Source: Chitinophaga pinensis (GTDB taxonomy: Bacteria > Bacteroidota > Bacteroidia > Flavobacteriales_D > Crocinitomicaceae). From it: a stretch of DNA of 64,000 nt. Positions 8,747 through 17,107 of this stretch are shown one piece after another. The notes under the pieces are model-generated. The model was given only the letters and a program-made list of their open reading frames with translations, was not told where the DNA came from and did no database searches. A program made the translations under genes and the position numbers. Each line of letters opens with the position of its first letter. The stretch's first letter is position 1. Location of the stretch: NCBI GenBank assembly GCA_943324745.2, contig CALPMT020000012.1, forward strand, positions 35,013 to 99,012, read 5' to 3'.

Positions 8747-8868
8747 ATAATTTTTGTTTTTCGAGGATTATTCGAGGCAGACAATAAAAATAGATTCGAG
8801 TTTACTGAAGTAAATGAGAAGCTGTTTTGCAGTCGAACGAAGAAGTGTATTCCAAAAACAAAAATTAT
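8747..8868. repeat. 122-bp element with perfect 15-bp terminal inverted repeats
   Basis: ATAATTTTTGTTTTT at 8747-8761 is exactly inverted at 8854-8868 as AAAAACAAAAATTAT. The interior (about 92 bp) is more GC-rich than the arms, has TTCGAG three times, and contains no open frame. The right arm covers the stop codon of the upstream TPM gene. The size and ends resemble a miniature inverted-repeat element or a large hairpin; no target-site duplication was seen. Confidence 0.6.
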
Positions 8869-9302
8869 TCTCCGAAAGAGATGTCGTTGGAAAGTTCGTT
8901 AGTATCGTCAGATTGATATGGAAAGTGAATTTTTAATTTTTCTCCTGCCATCTCAATTCCATTACTCAATCCTTCTGTAAATAGACCTAGCTGAAATTGA
9001 CGTAACATTTCTGTTTTTACATCGTCCCAAAAATGTTCATCAACTAGACCATTGATTCCTTGGTCTCCAATCACAGCGAATTTTTTATCCTTAACTGCCA
9101 AATAAAACAAAACCCCATTGCGGTGTTCGGTTTTATGCATAGCTAATTGTTCAAATACTTTTACAGCACGTTGAACAGGTTCTGTCTTACATTTTTCTTC
9201 TAAGTGAACACGAATTTCACCCGAAGTATTTAATTCTGCACGAGCGATTGATTCGCCGATTGCATGTTGTTGGGATTCTGAAAAAAAATCTTTTACTGCC
9301 AT
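8865..9302 (-). CDS. Small soluble TPM-domain protein
   Basis: This 145-aa protein consists almost only of a TPM domain: SGEIRVHLEEKC at about 28-39, then NGVLFYLAVKDKKFAVIGDQGIN and an acidic C-terminus. It has no signal peptide or membrane helix, unlike its neighbour at 7934-8716. In many Bacteroidota, lemA is followed by one TPM protein like this and one with a glycine-rich tail, and that order is kept here. Function is unknown; a shared membrane-associated process with LemA is the usual inference. The stop codon lies inside the right arm of a terminal-inverted-repeat element. Confidence 0.82.
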   Translation of the reverse strand: MAVKDFFSESQQHAIGESIARAELNTSGEIRVHLEEKCKTEPVQRAVKVFEQLAMHKTEHRNGVLFYLAVKDKKFAVIGDQGINGLVDEHFWDDVKTEMLRQFQLGLFTEGLSNGIEMAGEKLKIHFPYQSDDTNELSNDISFGE

Positions 9303-9310
9303 TGTGAGAT

Positions 9311-9337
9311 AAAAAAAAGGCGGTAGTTAACCGCCTT
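9311..9337 (-). terminator. Terminator or attenuator between lemA and the TPM gene
   Basis: On the minus strand, an 8-bp stem AAGGCGGT/ACCGCCTT with a 5-base loop is followed by eight T residues (the A-run at 9311-9318). It lies between the lemA stop and the next ATG, so it may end or attenuate transcription into the two TPM genes. Confidence 0.7.
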
Positions 9338-9353
9338 GATGAAGTATTTGAAA

Positions 9354-9914
9354 TTATTTTGAGAAATCTACTGTTGGGGCAACTTCTGTTCCTGCAGCTG
9401 CAGCGAAAGGAGTTTTCTTTGGGAAAGTAGCTGCATTTAAAAACATACTATTAAAAAATCCACGAATGTGAGAGTTGTATGATTTAATTGTTTCGTTGTA
9501 GTCTTGACGCGCTTTGTTGATTCTGTTTTCAGTACCCTCTAATTGTGCTTGTAACTCACTAAAGTTCTCAGTAGAACGAATTTGAGGATATGCTTCAAAC
9601 GCTAAGTTGATAGCCGTATTGATTTTTTTACCCATCAATTCCATATCTTCTGGAGTTTTTGCATTCACAATTCCTGCTCTTGCTTGAGTAACTGATTTTA
9701 AGATATCTCCTTCATTATTCGCTGCACCTTTAACTGTTGCAACTAATTGAGGAATCAAATCTGCACGACGTTGGTAAGTTGCACCAACATTACCCCATGA
9801 TTCATCAACTGTTTCTTGTAAGGTGATTGCAGTGTTATACGTAGATCGGTACGTCATAAATAAAATAACTACTAAACCTCCAATTGCCAGTAGAATAATG
9901 TTCGATTTTTTCAT
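9354..9914 (-). CDS. lemA: LemA-family protein
   Basis: The 186-aa protein has one N-terminal membrane helix (NIILLAIGGLVVILFMTY, about 4-21) followed by the LemA helical domain. The signature runs WGNVGATYQRRADLIPQLV and NLAFEAYPQIRSTENF, and a coiled-coil-like ENRINKARQDYNETIKSYN segment leads to a short disordered tail. LemA proteins expose this helical domain outside the membrane; their biochemical role is not settled. It leads the lemA-TPM-TPM group and is separated from the TPM genes by a likely attenuator. Confidence 0.9.
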   Translation of the reverse strand: MKKSNIILLAIGGLVVILFMTYRSTYNTAITLQETVDESWGNVGATYQRRADLIPQLVATVKGAANNEGDILKSVTQARAGIVNAKTPEDMELMGKKINTAINLAFEAYPQIRSTENFSELQAQLEGTENRINKARQDYNETIKSYNSHIRGFFNSMFLNAATFPKKTPFAAAAGTEVAPTVDFSK

Positions 9915-10025
9915 TTTCTAAATTTTTATAAATATACTATGAATTTGTCAAACGAAATGCCAAACTTGATGAGAAGACAATTTGTCAGTACTTATTATTC
10001 CTAAAACTATTCCTTATTTTGTTTC

Positions 10026-10243
10026 ATGAATACAATGAAATACCAAGGATTAGGTTCTAAATTTCAGAAGCCAATTAAAAGTATGTTGAACCAACATATT
10101 CTCAAGATATTGTACAAAAACATTCTTACGCACAAAATGATTGGTTAGAAAATATAAAATTTGACACCAATTTCAGAACGAATGTAAACGGAGAATTAAA
10201 ATTATATATAAGCGAGTTAGATAATGTAATTCCTGTAGTTTAA
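10026..10243 (+). pseudogene. Possible frame-disrupted small gene
   Basis: An ATG at 10026 opens a frame reading MNTMKYQGLGSKFQKPIKS that then runs out of register. A different frame, open from 10079 to the TAA at 10241-10243, reads coding-like residues such as AQNDWLENIKFDTNF and ends NVIPVV. Joined by one frameshift near 10080, they would make a protein of about 72 aa. I do not recognise it. The stop abuts the stop of the convergent DUF4249 gene. It fills most of the 329-bp gap after lemA's upstream region and could also be chance. Confidence 0.3.
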
Positions 10244-11203
10244 TTACTTGCAAATTAATGTGTAATAGGTAGTTGAATACCCTCCAAAATAACCCAGTGC
10301 TCCACCAGAAAAATTTGTGGGTATATTTAATGGAATTGTAAATGGATTAGTACCACTATTAACTTGAACGTATTTTTTTTGCAGGAAGTTATAAGTTGAT
10401 TTATCTAAACTTGAAAATTTTACAATAACAGTATCATTACGTTTGTATAAACCCCTGAATTGTTCTGCTATTGTTTGGTCTCTTCGTGTTCTTGGATTTT
10501 CGTAAAAAAAATCAAAGCTTACTCCGTTAATAAATTGATCATCAAAAACTGGATTTCCTGTTTTATGGAATTTTAGATCACTAGGTTTACCTGTTTTATC
10601 CAAATTTGTTCTTAGCACCTCCCAAAAATAGGCATTGTATTTTTCCTTTGGGTCTGACAAATGACCGTAGGCATAACCGTATTCGTTGGTGTTTTTTTCA
10701 GGTTTCCAATAGACTGAATCCAAATAGGTTGGTTCAACAATAGATGTTGAAGCGTTGTATTTTTTTCCTTTATATTGAATTTCAACACTATATGTACTCC
10801 CTGATTTTCCAAAAAATGCTTGATTCAACGTAGAATAAGCGCAAATATGGTATTTTGACATCAAACTTGGAGGGATTCCAAATAGCGCATACCCTATATC
10901 TTGAAATTCTTTTGGGATTTCATCTGAACATATAGTTTCTAATGTATCTGTAATTGTTCCATCTGATATAGTAATTAATGCGTCTGATATAAAGTCATTA
11001 AATATAGCATCCTGTGTGTTTTCTGAAAAAATATCTTTGGTAGTACTTAAAATGATAATAGGAGGGAGTCCGGTTTCAATTTTACCATCAATCACTAATT
11101 TTTCATCATAATTTGGGAGTTTTATAGTTACTACTTTTTGACAAGCATTCAAAAATGCAAAAACAGTAAATAGAATTAGGTATATGTAATGAAACTTTTT
11201 CAT
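10244..11203 (-). CDS. DUF4249 outer-membrane lipoprotein
   Basis: Starting at the ATG at 11203 gives 319 aa and a lipoprotein signal (MKKFHYIYLILF, then LNACQK, with the lipobox cysteine near residue 21). This start is 1 base after the TonB receptor's stop; an upstream in-frame ATG at 11230 would overlap the receptor and precede the signal peptide. The body has the beta-rich pattern and VIDGKIETGLPPIIILS segment of DUF4249 proteins. In Bacteroidota these are encoded next to a carboxypeptidase-regulatory-domain TonB receptor, as here, and are thought to be surface partners of it. The ligand is unknown. Confidence 0.85.
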   Translation of the reverse strand: MKKFHYIYLILFTVFAFLNACQKVVTIKLPNYDEKLVIDGKIETGLPPIIILSTTKDIFSENTQDAIFNDFISDALITISDGTITDTLETICSDEIPKEFQDIGYALFGIPPSLMSKYHICAYSTLNQAFFGKSGSTYSVEIQYKGKKYNASTSIVEPTYLDSVYWKPEKNTNEYGYAYGHLSDPKEKYNAYFWEVLRTNLDKTGKPSDLKFHKTGNPVFDDQFINGVSFDFFYENPRTRRDQTIAEQFRGLYKRNDTVIVKFSSLDKSTYNFLQKKYVQVNSGTNPFTIPLNIPTNFSGGALGYFGGYSTTYYTLICK

Positions 11204-11204
11204 C

Positions 11205-13619
11205 TTAAAAATTAAAATTCCAGGTGACACTTGGTATGATAGGGAAGAGTGAAACTTGTTTTACCGAAAGTTGAAAATTTCCTTGAACTAGTTTTCCCGC
11301 CCCTTGTAAATAAAGGAAGAAAGGATTTGCATGATTATAGACGTTGTACACCGAAAAGTTCCAATTACTTCTGAAACGTTTTTTTACTTCAATGTAATCG
11401 TCTAATTCATAACTGTATACTTTTTTGGTTGCTTTATCGAAACGAGTTGCACTTAAATCTAAACGGTGATAGGAAGACATACGCGTAGAGTTTCTAGAAT
11501 TATAATCGAATAATAAATTTTGGTCATGCAGATACCATGAGGAGGGAAGTGTTAAAGTATTTCCAGTAGCATAAACAAATACAGCTCCGAAAGTCCAACG
11601 ATCATTTAATTCATAGGAACCTACAATTGAAAGATCATGTCTTCGATCGTATTTGGCAGGGAAAGGAGTCGCTTGAATATCTGGGAAGTAACGTTCCGTT
11701 TTAGCTAAGGTATATCCAATCCAGCCGGTAAAATTGCCTGCATTTTTTCGAATAAAAAACTCAATTCCATAACTTTTACCAGTTCCAAACACTAATAAAT
11801 GATCAATGTTGTCCGTGAAATTATCTTGGGGAAGTATGCCAGGTTTATACTCGATTAAGTTTTTCATTCCTTTAAAATATGTCTCTACAGATAATTCTAC
11901 TTTTTCTTCTAAGATATTTTTATAATATCCCAAAGAAACTTGATACCCTTTTTGTGGTTTTGCTAGATCCGTACTCGGAAGCCAAATATCAGTTGGTAAT
12001 GATAAAGTACTTAAAGAAGTTAAATGAATGTATTGAAAGTTGTAAGCATATCCGAGTTTAATGGAACTTTTATCTTTAAATAAATAGCGCGCTGTTACAC
12101 GTGGTTCAAATCCACCATAGGTTTTTATGGGTTTACTATTCGAATAATCAATGGTCGAAGCTTGATTAGGAAGTGTGTTGTTTAAATATCGTGTAAATGG
12201 ACCTACAAATTGATAGGCTGAATATCTTAAACCAACATTTACTTTTAATTTTTCGGAAATTTCGTATTCATCATTGATGAAAAAAGCACATTCATGACTT
12301 CTTAATTTTTGAGGTGATTGAATGTTTAATGGATTAGCTCCTTGTTCTACAGATAAACTTGAAGGTAAAAATGTATGAAAAATATAATCAAATCCATATT
12401 TAATTTTATGTTTTTGAAATTTTGTAGAAGTAAATTCAATTTTTTCTCCAAGGTCATGAATTTCTGAATTTAATGCAATAGAAAATACGTCTTGACTAGA
12501 ACCAAAACCAAATGTATAGTTTGTAGTATAACTTGTTGCATTCATGACAAGTCTTTCAGAATACTGATGATTCCAGCGTAAAGCTGCTAATTTATTTCCC
12601 CATGGAATTTCAACGTTAAAACCTTCATTTTTATTACTAAAGGTAAATTTATCGACACCTATATATGAACTGAAAAATAATTTATCTTTTTTTCCCAAGG
12701 TGTAATTCGCTTTGAAATTTAGGTCGTAAAAGAAGTAGGCCGAACCATTGAAAGGCGATGAAGATGTTATGAACGGTTTCATTAATACATCTATGTAAGT
12801 TCTTCTTCCTGCAATCATAAAAGCACCTTTGCCTTTATTGATTGGGCCGTCTATGGTGAGTCGAGATGATATCAAACCTATACCTCCTTTTACATGAACT
12901 TTTTGTTGATCACCGTCGTTTGTTTTTATTTCTAAAACTGAAGACATTCTACCTCCAAAATTTGCGGGCATTCCTCCTTTAATTAAATTACCGCTTTTTA
13001 CAGCATCGGAATTGAATACGGAGAAAAAACCGAAGAGGTGGGAAGCGTTATAAACTGGTACTTCATCTATTAATACTAAGTTTTGATCAGGACCACCTCC
13101 ACGCACATAAAAACCTTGTCCACCTTCGCTAACAGAAGAAACACCCGGTAATAATTGAATGGTTTTTAAAATGTCCACTTCTCCCATAAATGCAGGAAGT
13201 GTCTTGATTTTTTTCATTTCCAATTCGATTTGTCCCATATTTGGGTCATTGACCTGACTTTTCTTTTTAACATGAATTTCAGCAGTAGCTAATTCTTTTA
13301 AATTTACTTCTAATTCGATTTCTAAATTTTTATTTTCGCTTATTGAGATTGTTTTAGATATTGGTTTGTATCCTAAACATTTAATGTCTAAATGATAACT
13401 GCCAGGAATTAATGAAAAGAAAAAATAACCACTGGAATCAGTGATTTCAATTGTTTTTGACGGTGTTATTTGAAGTTTAACATTTGGTAGAGTAGTTCCA
13501 GTTTCTTTGTCTTGAACTGTACCTGATAACGTGAAGTTTGATTGAGTAAACGAAAAAACAGGCGTAATAAAGCTTAAAAGCAATAGAATAAAGAGTTGTA
13601 TAAACCTGTTTTTTTGCAT
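11205..13619 (-). CDS. TonB-dependent receptor with carboxypeptidase-regulatory-like N-terminal domain
   Basis: The 804-aa protein has a signal peptide (FILLLLSFITPVFSFTQ), then a carboxypeptidase-regulatory-like beta domain at about 28-110 (SGTVQDKETGTTLPNVKLQI). The plug follows (LPAFMGEVDILKTIQLLPG, then FYVRGGGPDQNLVLIDEVPV), and a long series of amphipathic strands forms the outer-membrane barrel, ending in an aromatic residue (WNFNF). It imports an unknown ligand using TonB energy. It forms an operon with the downstream DUF4249 lipoprotein (1-base gap) and upstream yggS (abutting). No SusD-type partner is present, so a polysaccharide-utilisation locus is unlikely. Confidence 0.92.
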   Translation of the reverse strand: MQKNRFIQLFILLLLSFITPVFSFTQSNFTLSGTVQDKETGTTLPNVKLQITPSKTIEITDSSGYFFFSLIPGSYHLDIKCLGYKPISKTISISENKNLEIELEVNLKELATAEIHVKKKSQVNDPNMGQIELEMKKIKTLPAFMGEVDILKTIQLLPGVSSVSEGGQGFYVRGGGPDQNLVLIDEVPVYNASHLFGFFSVFNSDAVKSGNLIKGGMPANFGGRMSSVLEIKTNDGDQQKVHVKGGIGLISSRLTIDGPINKGKGAFMIAGRRTYIDVLMKPFITSSSPFNGSAYFFYDLNFKANYTLGKKDKLFFSSYIGVDKFTFSNKNEGFNVEIPWGNKLAALRWNHQYSERLVMNATSYTTNYTFGFGSSQDVFSIALNSEIHDLGEKIEFTSTKFQKHKIKYGFDYIFHTFLPSSLSVEQGANPLNIQSPQKLRSHECAFFINDEYEISEKLKVNVGLRYSAYQFVGPFTRYLNNTLPNQASTIDYSNSKPIKTYGGFEPRVTARYLFKDKSSIKLGYAYNFQYIHLTSLSTLSLPTDIWLPSTDLAKPQKGYQVSLGYYKNILEEKVELSVETYFKGMKNLIEYKPGILPQDNFTDNIDHLLVFGTGKSYGIEFFIRKNAGNFTGWIGYTLAKTERYFPDIQATPFPAKYDRRHDLSIVGSYELNDRWTFGAVFVYATGNTLTLPSSWYLHDQNLLFDYNSRNSTRMSSYHRLDLSATRFDKATKKVYSYELDDYIEVKKRFRSNWNFSVYNVYNHANPFFLYLQGAGKLVQGNFQLSVKQVSLFPIIPSVTWNFNF

Positions 13620-14279
13620 TTATCGAGAACCAAAAATCGTACTGCCAACTCTTACCATTGTACTTCCTTCTTCCATAGCAGTTTGATAATCACCACTCAT
13701 TCCCATTGATAATTCTTTGAACTCAGAATTGAATTTAAAATAATGACTTTTAATTAGTTGGAAGTAATTATGTAGCGTTTGAAATTCTTCATGAATAAGT
13801 TGTTCATCATTCGTAAAAGAAGCCATTCCCATGACTCCATGAATACTTACATGTTGAAGTTCTACAAATTCGTTGGATTCCAACATTTCTTGAGCTTCCT
13901 CAAATGAAAAACCAAACTTTGTTTCTTCTTGAGCAATATGAAATTGTAACAAACAAGGAATTATTCGCTGGCATTTTACAGCTTCTTTGTTTATCTCTTT
14001 TAGTAATTTAAAACTATCTACTCCATGTATTAAATGTACAAAAGGTACAATGTATTTTACCTTATTTGTTTGTAAATGACCGATTAAGTGCCATTCAATA
14101 TCTTTGGGTAAAGCTTCGTGTTTTTCAACTAGTTCTTGTACTTTATTTTCTCCAAATGCGCGTTGTCCTGCATCATATAAAGTTTGAATATCTGATGCAG
14201 GTTTTGTTTTGGAGACAGCAATTAATTCTACACCTTCTAATAATGTATTTTTTACTTGAAATAAATTGTTTTTAATCAT
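13620..14279 (-). CDS. YggS-family PLP homeostasis protein
   Basis: The 219-aa single-domain fold III PLP protein has the lysine motif ELIAVSKTKPASDI (K near residue 24), FGENKVQEL, WHLIGHLQTNK, and the phosphate-binding SMGMSGDY and VRVGSTIFG motifs. This family (PLPBP, YggS, YlmE) carries pyridoxal phosphate and regulates its homeostasis and amino-acid metabolism rather than catalysing a known reaction. It is co-transcribed with the DUF1015 gene upstream (4-base overlap) and abuts the TonB receptor gene downstream; the latter linkage is probably only positional. Confidence 0.92.
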   Translation of the reverse strand: MIKNNLFQVKNTLLEGVELIAVSKTKPASDIQTLYDAGQRAFGENKVQELVEKHEALPKDIEWHLIGHLQTNKVKYIVPFVHLIHGVDSFKLLKEINKEAVKCQRIIPCLLQFHIAQEETKFGFSFEEAQEMLESNEFVELQHVSIHGVMGMASFTNDEQLIHEEFQTLHNYFQLIKSHYFKFNSEFKELSMGMSGDYQTAMEEGSTMVRVGSTIFGSR

Positions 14280-15511
14280 TTTTCAATTTCATAAATTGTT
14301 AAACCACTGCGTAATTTTGGTTCCACCCAAGTTGATTTTGGAGGCATGATTAATTGATTATCAGCTACTTTTTTTACTTGATCTATCGTTACTGGATAAA
14401 GTACAAAACCGACCTTCGCTCTTCCTTGTGCAATAGGGATTGTGATGGCATCTAATCCAATGTTTCCTGGAATAAATTGAATTGCAGAACTTGTTTTTAA
14501 GTCTTCAATTCCTAAAATTGGTGTCAAAATGGTTTGGGTTAAAATCTCCGGATCTAAACAAGCTACGGGATCATTGGTGTTGTATAATTCTGGTTTACAG
14601 ATTAATAAATACCAAGTTCCACTTAAATTCATGGTAATATGGTGTTCTTGTTCAGGTTTAGAACCTTTTTCTAAATGTGTTACACTAAAATTTTCCTTTA
14701 ATTTTTCAATAAAAGCATGTTCGCTTAAGCCATTTAAATTATCTACCAAACGGTTGAATTCACGTATATTTAGACGTTTTTCATCCATAAAAAACGCAAG
14801 AAAATAGTCGCTAGATATGTTGTTGAATCCTAATTGTTTACGACGTTCAGATAAACCAGCGCTCGAAGCACTACGGTGATGACCATCGGCAATATAACTT
14901 GCGTCAATCTTTGCAAATTCCGCTTTGACAATCGCTTCTTCTTCTGAAGATAATACCCAAAGTTCATGCTTGGTTCTATCGGTGGTTGAAAACTCATATT
15001 CAGGTCTTTTTGCAGAGATTCTAGCGTATTCTTCTTCCAGATTCGTATTACTTGGGTAGGATAGAAGTACAGGTTCTGCATTATAACCTACTATATCTAA
15101 GTAATTTACAAACATTGCCTCTCTGGAAGTTAATGTTGCTTCATGTTTTTTAATTTTATCTTGTTGGTATTCTTCCACACTTGCCCCTCCAATGATTCCG
15201 AGGAATTCATGTGTAGACGTTGATTGTTTATAAAGGTATAATTTTGGTTCAATATCTTGAAATACAATTCCTTCTTCGATAAATTCATGATATTTACTTC
15301 TCACCAATTCAAAACGTTCTTTGGAATTCGGGTTTGTTTGCGGAATTTGTTTGTCAAATTCAGGGTGAATGATACGTATAAATGAATACGGATTTGATTC
15401 AAGTTTTGCTTTTAAAACAGACTTTGAATAGGTTGATACTGGTCGTGTTACAACTAAGTGAGCTTTGTCTCTGCTAGGTCTAATTGCACGAAAGGAATGA
15501 AGTGTTGCCAT
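14276..15511 (-). CDS. DUF1015 family protein
   Basis: This 411-aa cytoplasmic protein matches the DUF1015 pattern. The N-terminus is FRAIRPSRDKAHLVVTRP, an internal ADGHHRSASSAGL motif resembles the conserved DGHHR of the family, and the C-terminal region holds KVGFVLYPVTIDQVKKVAD and MPPKSTWVEPKLRSGL. The function is unknown. In many Bacteroidota it sits next to serine-biosynthesis (PLP enzyme) genes; here its partner is the PLP-binding YggS homologue, with a 4-base overlap. It is the first gene of the minus-strand operon ending with the TonB receptor and DUF4249 genes. It is divergent from the Crp/Fnr gene. Confidence 0.8.
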   Translation of the reverse strand: MATLHSFRAIRPSRDKAHLVVTRPVSTYSKSVLKAKLESNPYSFIRIIHPEFDKQIPQTNPNSKERFELVRSKYHEFIEEGIVFQDIEPKLYLYKQSTSTHEFLGIIGGASVEEYQQDKIKKHEATLTSREAMFVNYLDIVGYNAEPVLLSYPSNTNLEEEYARISAKRPEYEFSTTDRTKHELWVLSSEEEAIVKAEFAKIDASYIADGHHRSASSAGLSERRKQLGFNNISSDYFLAFFMDEKRLNIREFNRLVDNLNGLSEHAFIEKLKENFSVTHLEKGSKPEQEHHITMNLSGTWYLLICKPELYNTNDPVACLDPEILTQTILTPILGIEDLKTSSAIQFIPGNIGLDAITIPIAQGRAKVGFVLYPVTIDQVKKVADNQLIMPPKSTWVEPKLRSGLTIYEIEK

Positions 15512-15569
15512 AAATTAATCTTGTGTTACGAATGTAAGAAAAAAGATTGGAAAATGATAAATTGTATTC

Positions 15570-15599
15570 TTGCATGAACCCTATTTGTTATTAAATTTA
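15570..15599 (+). promoter_or_regulatory. Promoter of the Crp/Fnr-rhodanese cluster
   Basis: TTG at 15570-15572, a 19-base spacer and TAAATTTA at 15592-15599 match the Bacteroidota pattern with one mismatch in the -7 box. Transcription would start near 15606, 13 bases before the ATG. Confidence 0.55.
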
Positions 15600-15618
15600 C
15601 TATTTCTTTTAATAAACT

Positions 15619-16236
15619 ATGAATCCTAATAATATCCTCAAAATTTCCCCAGAACTTAAAGCTAAACTTTCTGAATTAGGTTTTGAGAAAACCTTCGAAG
15701 AAAACGAAGTGATACTGCGTGAAAGTTCCTATATCAAAGCGATACCAATTGTATTAAATGGAAGTATTCGTGTGATGCGCACGGAAGAAGATGGTCGAGA
15801 GATTTTACTTTATTACATCAAGGCAGGTGAAAGTTGTATTATGTCTTTTCTTGGCGGAATTCACGATGATACAAGCAAAATTAATGCAGTTGCTGAAGAA
15901 AAAACAGATTTATTATTGATTCCGATTGATAAAATTTCTCTATTAGTGAAAGATTTTCCAGAATGGTTGGACTACATTTTTAAATTGTACCATAAACGTT
16001 TTGAGGAATTATTGGATGTGGTAGATGCAATTGCTTTTAAAAAGTTAGACGAACGAATCTTAGATTTTGTTAAAAATAAAGCGAAACTATCGAATTCAAA
16101 CGTGATTAATTTAACCCATGAACAAATTGCAAATGAGTTAGGTTCAGCGCGTGTTGTAGTTTCCCGTTTATTAAAACAACTTGAATCACAAGGTGTTGTT
16201 GAATTAGGTAGAAATAAAATTACCTTGTGTAACTAA
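15619..16236 (+). CDS. Crp/Fnr-family transcriptional regulator
   Basis: The 205-aa protein has an N-terminal cyclic-nucleotide-binding fold (about 10-125) and a C-terminal winged helix (about 145-205) with HEQIANELGSARVVVSRLLKQLE as the helix-turn-helix. The ligand pocket reads YYIKAGESCIMSFLGG, with a cysteine at C73 in place of typical cAMP contacts. The FNR-type N-terminal cysteine cluster is missing, so cAMP or oxygen sensing by the classic routes is unlikely. The DUF2892 gene begins about 60 bases downstream and three rhodanese genes follow, so it probably regulates this cluster. Confidence 0.9.
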   Translation: MNPNNILKISPELKAKLSELGFEKTFEENEVILRESSYIKAIPIVLNGSIRVMRTEEDGREILLYYIKAGESCIMSFLGGIHDDTSKINAVAEEKTDLLLIPIDKISLLVKDFPEWLDYIFKLYHKRFEELLDVVDAIAFKKLDERILDFVKNKAKLSNSNVINLTHEQIANELGSARVVVSRLLKQLESQGVVELGRNKITLCN

Positions 16237-16295
16237 CGTTGCTTAACTTCTAGATTTATTACCTCAACTTTGTCCTATAATTAAATCATAGGTTT

Positions 16296-16496
16296 ATGAA
16301 AAATATGGGAAAAGCAGATAAAATCGTTCGTGTACTAATTGCAGTACTCTTTACGGTTTTATTTTTAAATCAAGTAGTTACAGGAGTAATGGGAGTTATT
16401 CTAGTAATTTTAGCAGGTGTGTTTTTGCTAACAAGTGTTGTTGGAACATGTCCGCTTTATCTACCTTTCAAAATCAATACAAATCATAAAAAGTAA
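16296..16496 (+). CDS. DUF2892 (YgaP-like) small inner-membrane protein
   Basis: The 66-aa protein has two hydrophobic helices (IVRVLIAVLFTVLFLNQVV and GVMGVILVILAGVFLLTSV) joined by a short loop, followed by GTCPLYLPFKI, the conserved end of the YgaP-like transmembrane domain. E. coli YgaP fuses this domain to a rhodanese; here the parts are separate adjacent genes, since a rhodanese starts 4 bases downstream. A membrane anchor for sulfur transfer is a reasonable inference. The cysteine in GTCPLY faces the end of helix 2. Confidence 0.85.
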   Translation: MKNMGKADKIVRVLIAVLFTVLFLNQVVTGVMGVILVILAGVFLLTSVVGTCPLYLPFKINTNHKK

Positions 16497-16500
16497 AATC

Positions 16501-16779
16501 ATGGAAATTAAAAATTTGCTTAAAGAAAACAAAGGAACTATCGTAGATGTACGTTCGATAGAAGAATATCGTGGTGGTCATGTAGTTGGATCATTAAATA
16601 TTCCATTACAAGAAATTCCAGAACGCCTAGAGGAATTAAAAGCTTTAGAACAACCATTAATTTTATGCTGTGCTTCTGGAAATAGAAGTGGTCAAGCTGA
16701 GCGTTATTTGTCTCAACTTGGAATGACTTGCTACAATGGTGGAAGTTGGTTAGATGTAAATTTTCACAAATCAAATTAA
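16501..16779 (+). CDS. Single-domain rhodanese-like protein 1
   Basis: Starting at the ATG at 16501, four bases after the previous stop, gives 92 aa and a complete rhodanese domain; a longer frame from 16435 would overlap the DUF2892 gene. TIVDVRSIEEYRGGH is the typical N-terminal motif, and the active-site loop LCCASGNRSGQ holds the catalytic cysteine at C57, with a second cysteine beside it at C56. Rhodaneses carry sulfane sulfur as a cysteine persulfide. The loop is the six-residue type used for sulfur rather than phosphate substrates. It is cytoplasmic. Confidence 0.88.
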   Translation: MEIKNLLKENKGTIVDVRSIEEYRGGHVVGSLNIPLQEIPERLEELKALEQPLILCCASGNRSGQAERYLSQLGMTCYNGGSWLDVNFHKSN

Positions 16780-16787
16780 GCACGAAA

Positions 16788-17105
16788 ATGTTAAAAGCAA
16801 TTAAAAATGCACTTGGTTTAGGACCAAAGTTAGACTATAAACAAGCCTTGAAAAATGGAGCGATTATAGTAGATGTTCGCTCTAAAGGTGAATATGCTGG
16901 AGGTCATATTCCAGGTTCTGTAAATATTCCTGTTGAAAGTTTAATTGGGAATTTGAATAAATTGAACAATAAAAATCAGACGATTATAACGTGTTGTGCA
17001 TCCGGAATGCGCAGCGGTTCCGCAAAAATGATGCTGAAAGGAAAAGGATATACGGATGTGCATAATGGCGGTTCTTGGTTTTCATTGGGTAAAAAAATCA
17101 TGTAA
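16788..17105 (+). CDS. Single-domain rhodanese-like protein 2
   Basis: The ATG at 16788 gives 105 aa and leaves an 8-base gap after the preceding gene; a longer in-frame start at 16728 would overlap it. A short basic N-terminus (MLKAIKNALGLGPKLD) precedes the rhodanese domain with IIVDVRSKGEYAGGH and the active-site loop TCCASGMRSGS (catalytic C70, adjacent C69). The closing HNGGSW motif is shared with rhodanese 1, suggesting duplication followed by divergence. It probably forms part of the same sulfur-transfer chain. Confidence 0.88.
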   Translation: MLKAIKNALGLGPKLDYKQALKNGAIIVDVRSKGEYAGGHIPGSVNIPVESLIGNLNKLNNKNQTIITCCASGMRSGSAKMMLKGKGYTDVHNGGSWFSLGKKIM

Positions 17106-17107
17106 GG

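Noticed and set aside
16435..16500. Upstream start for rhodanese 1
   Set aside because: It would overlap the DUF2892 gene in another frame, and its 22 residues do not fit the rhodanese fold; the ATG at 16501 gives a complete domain.
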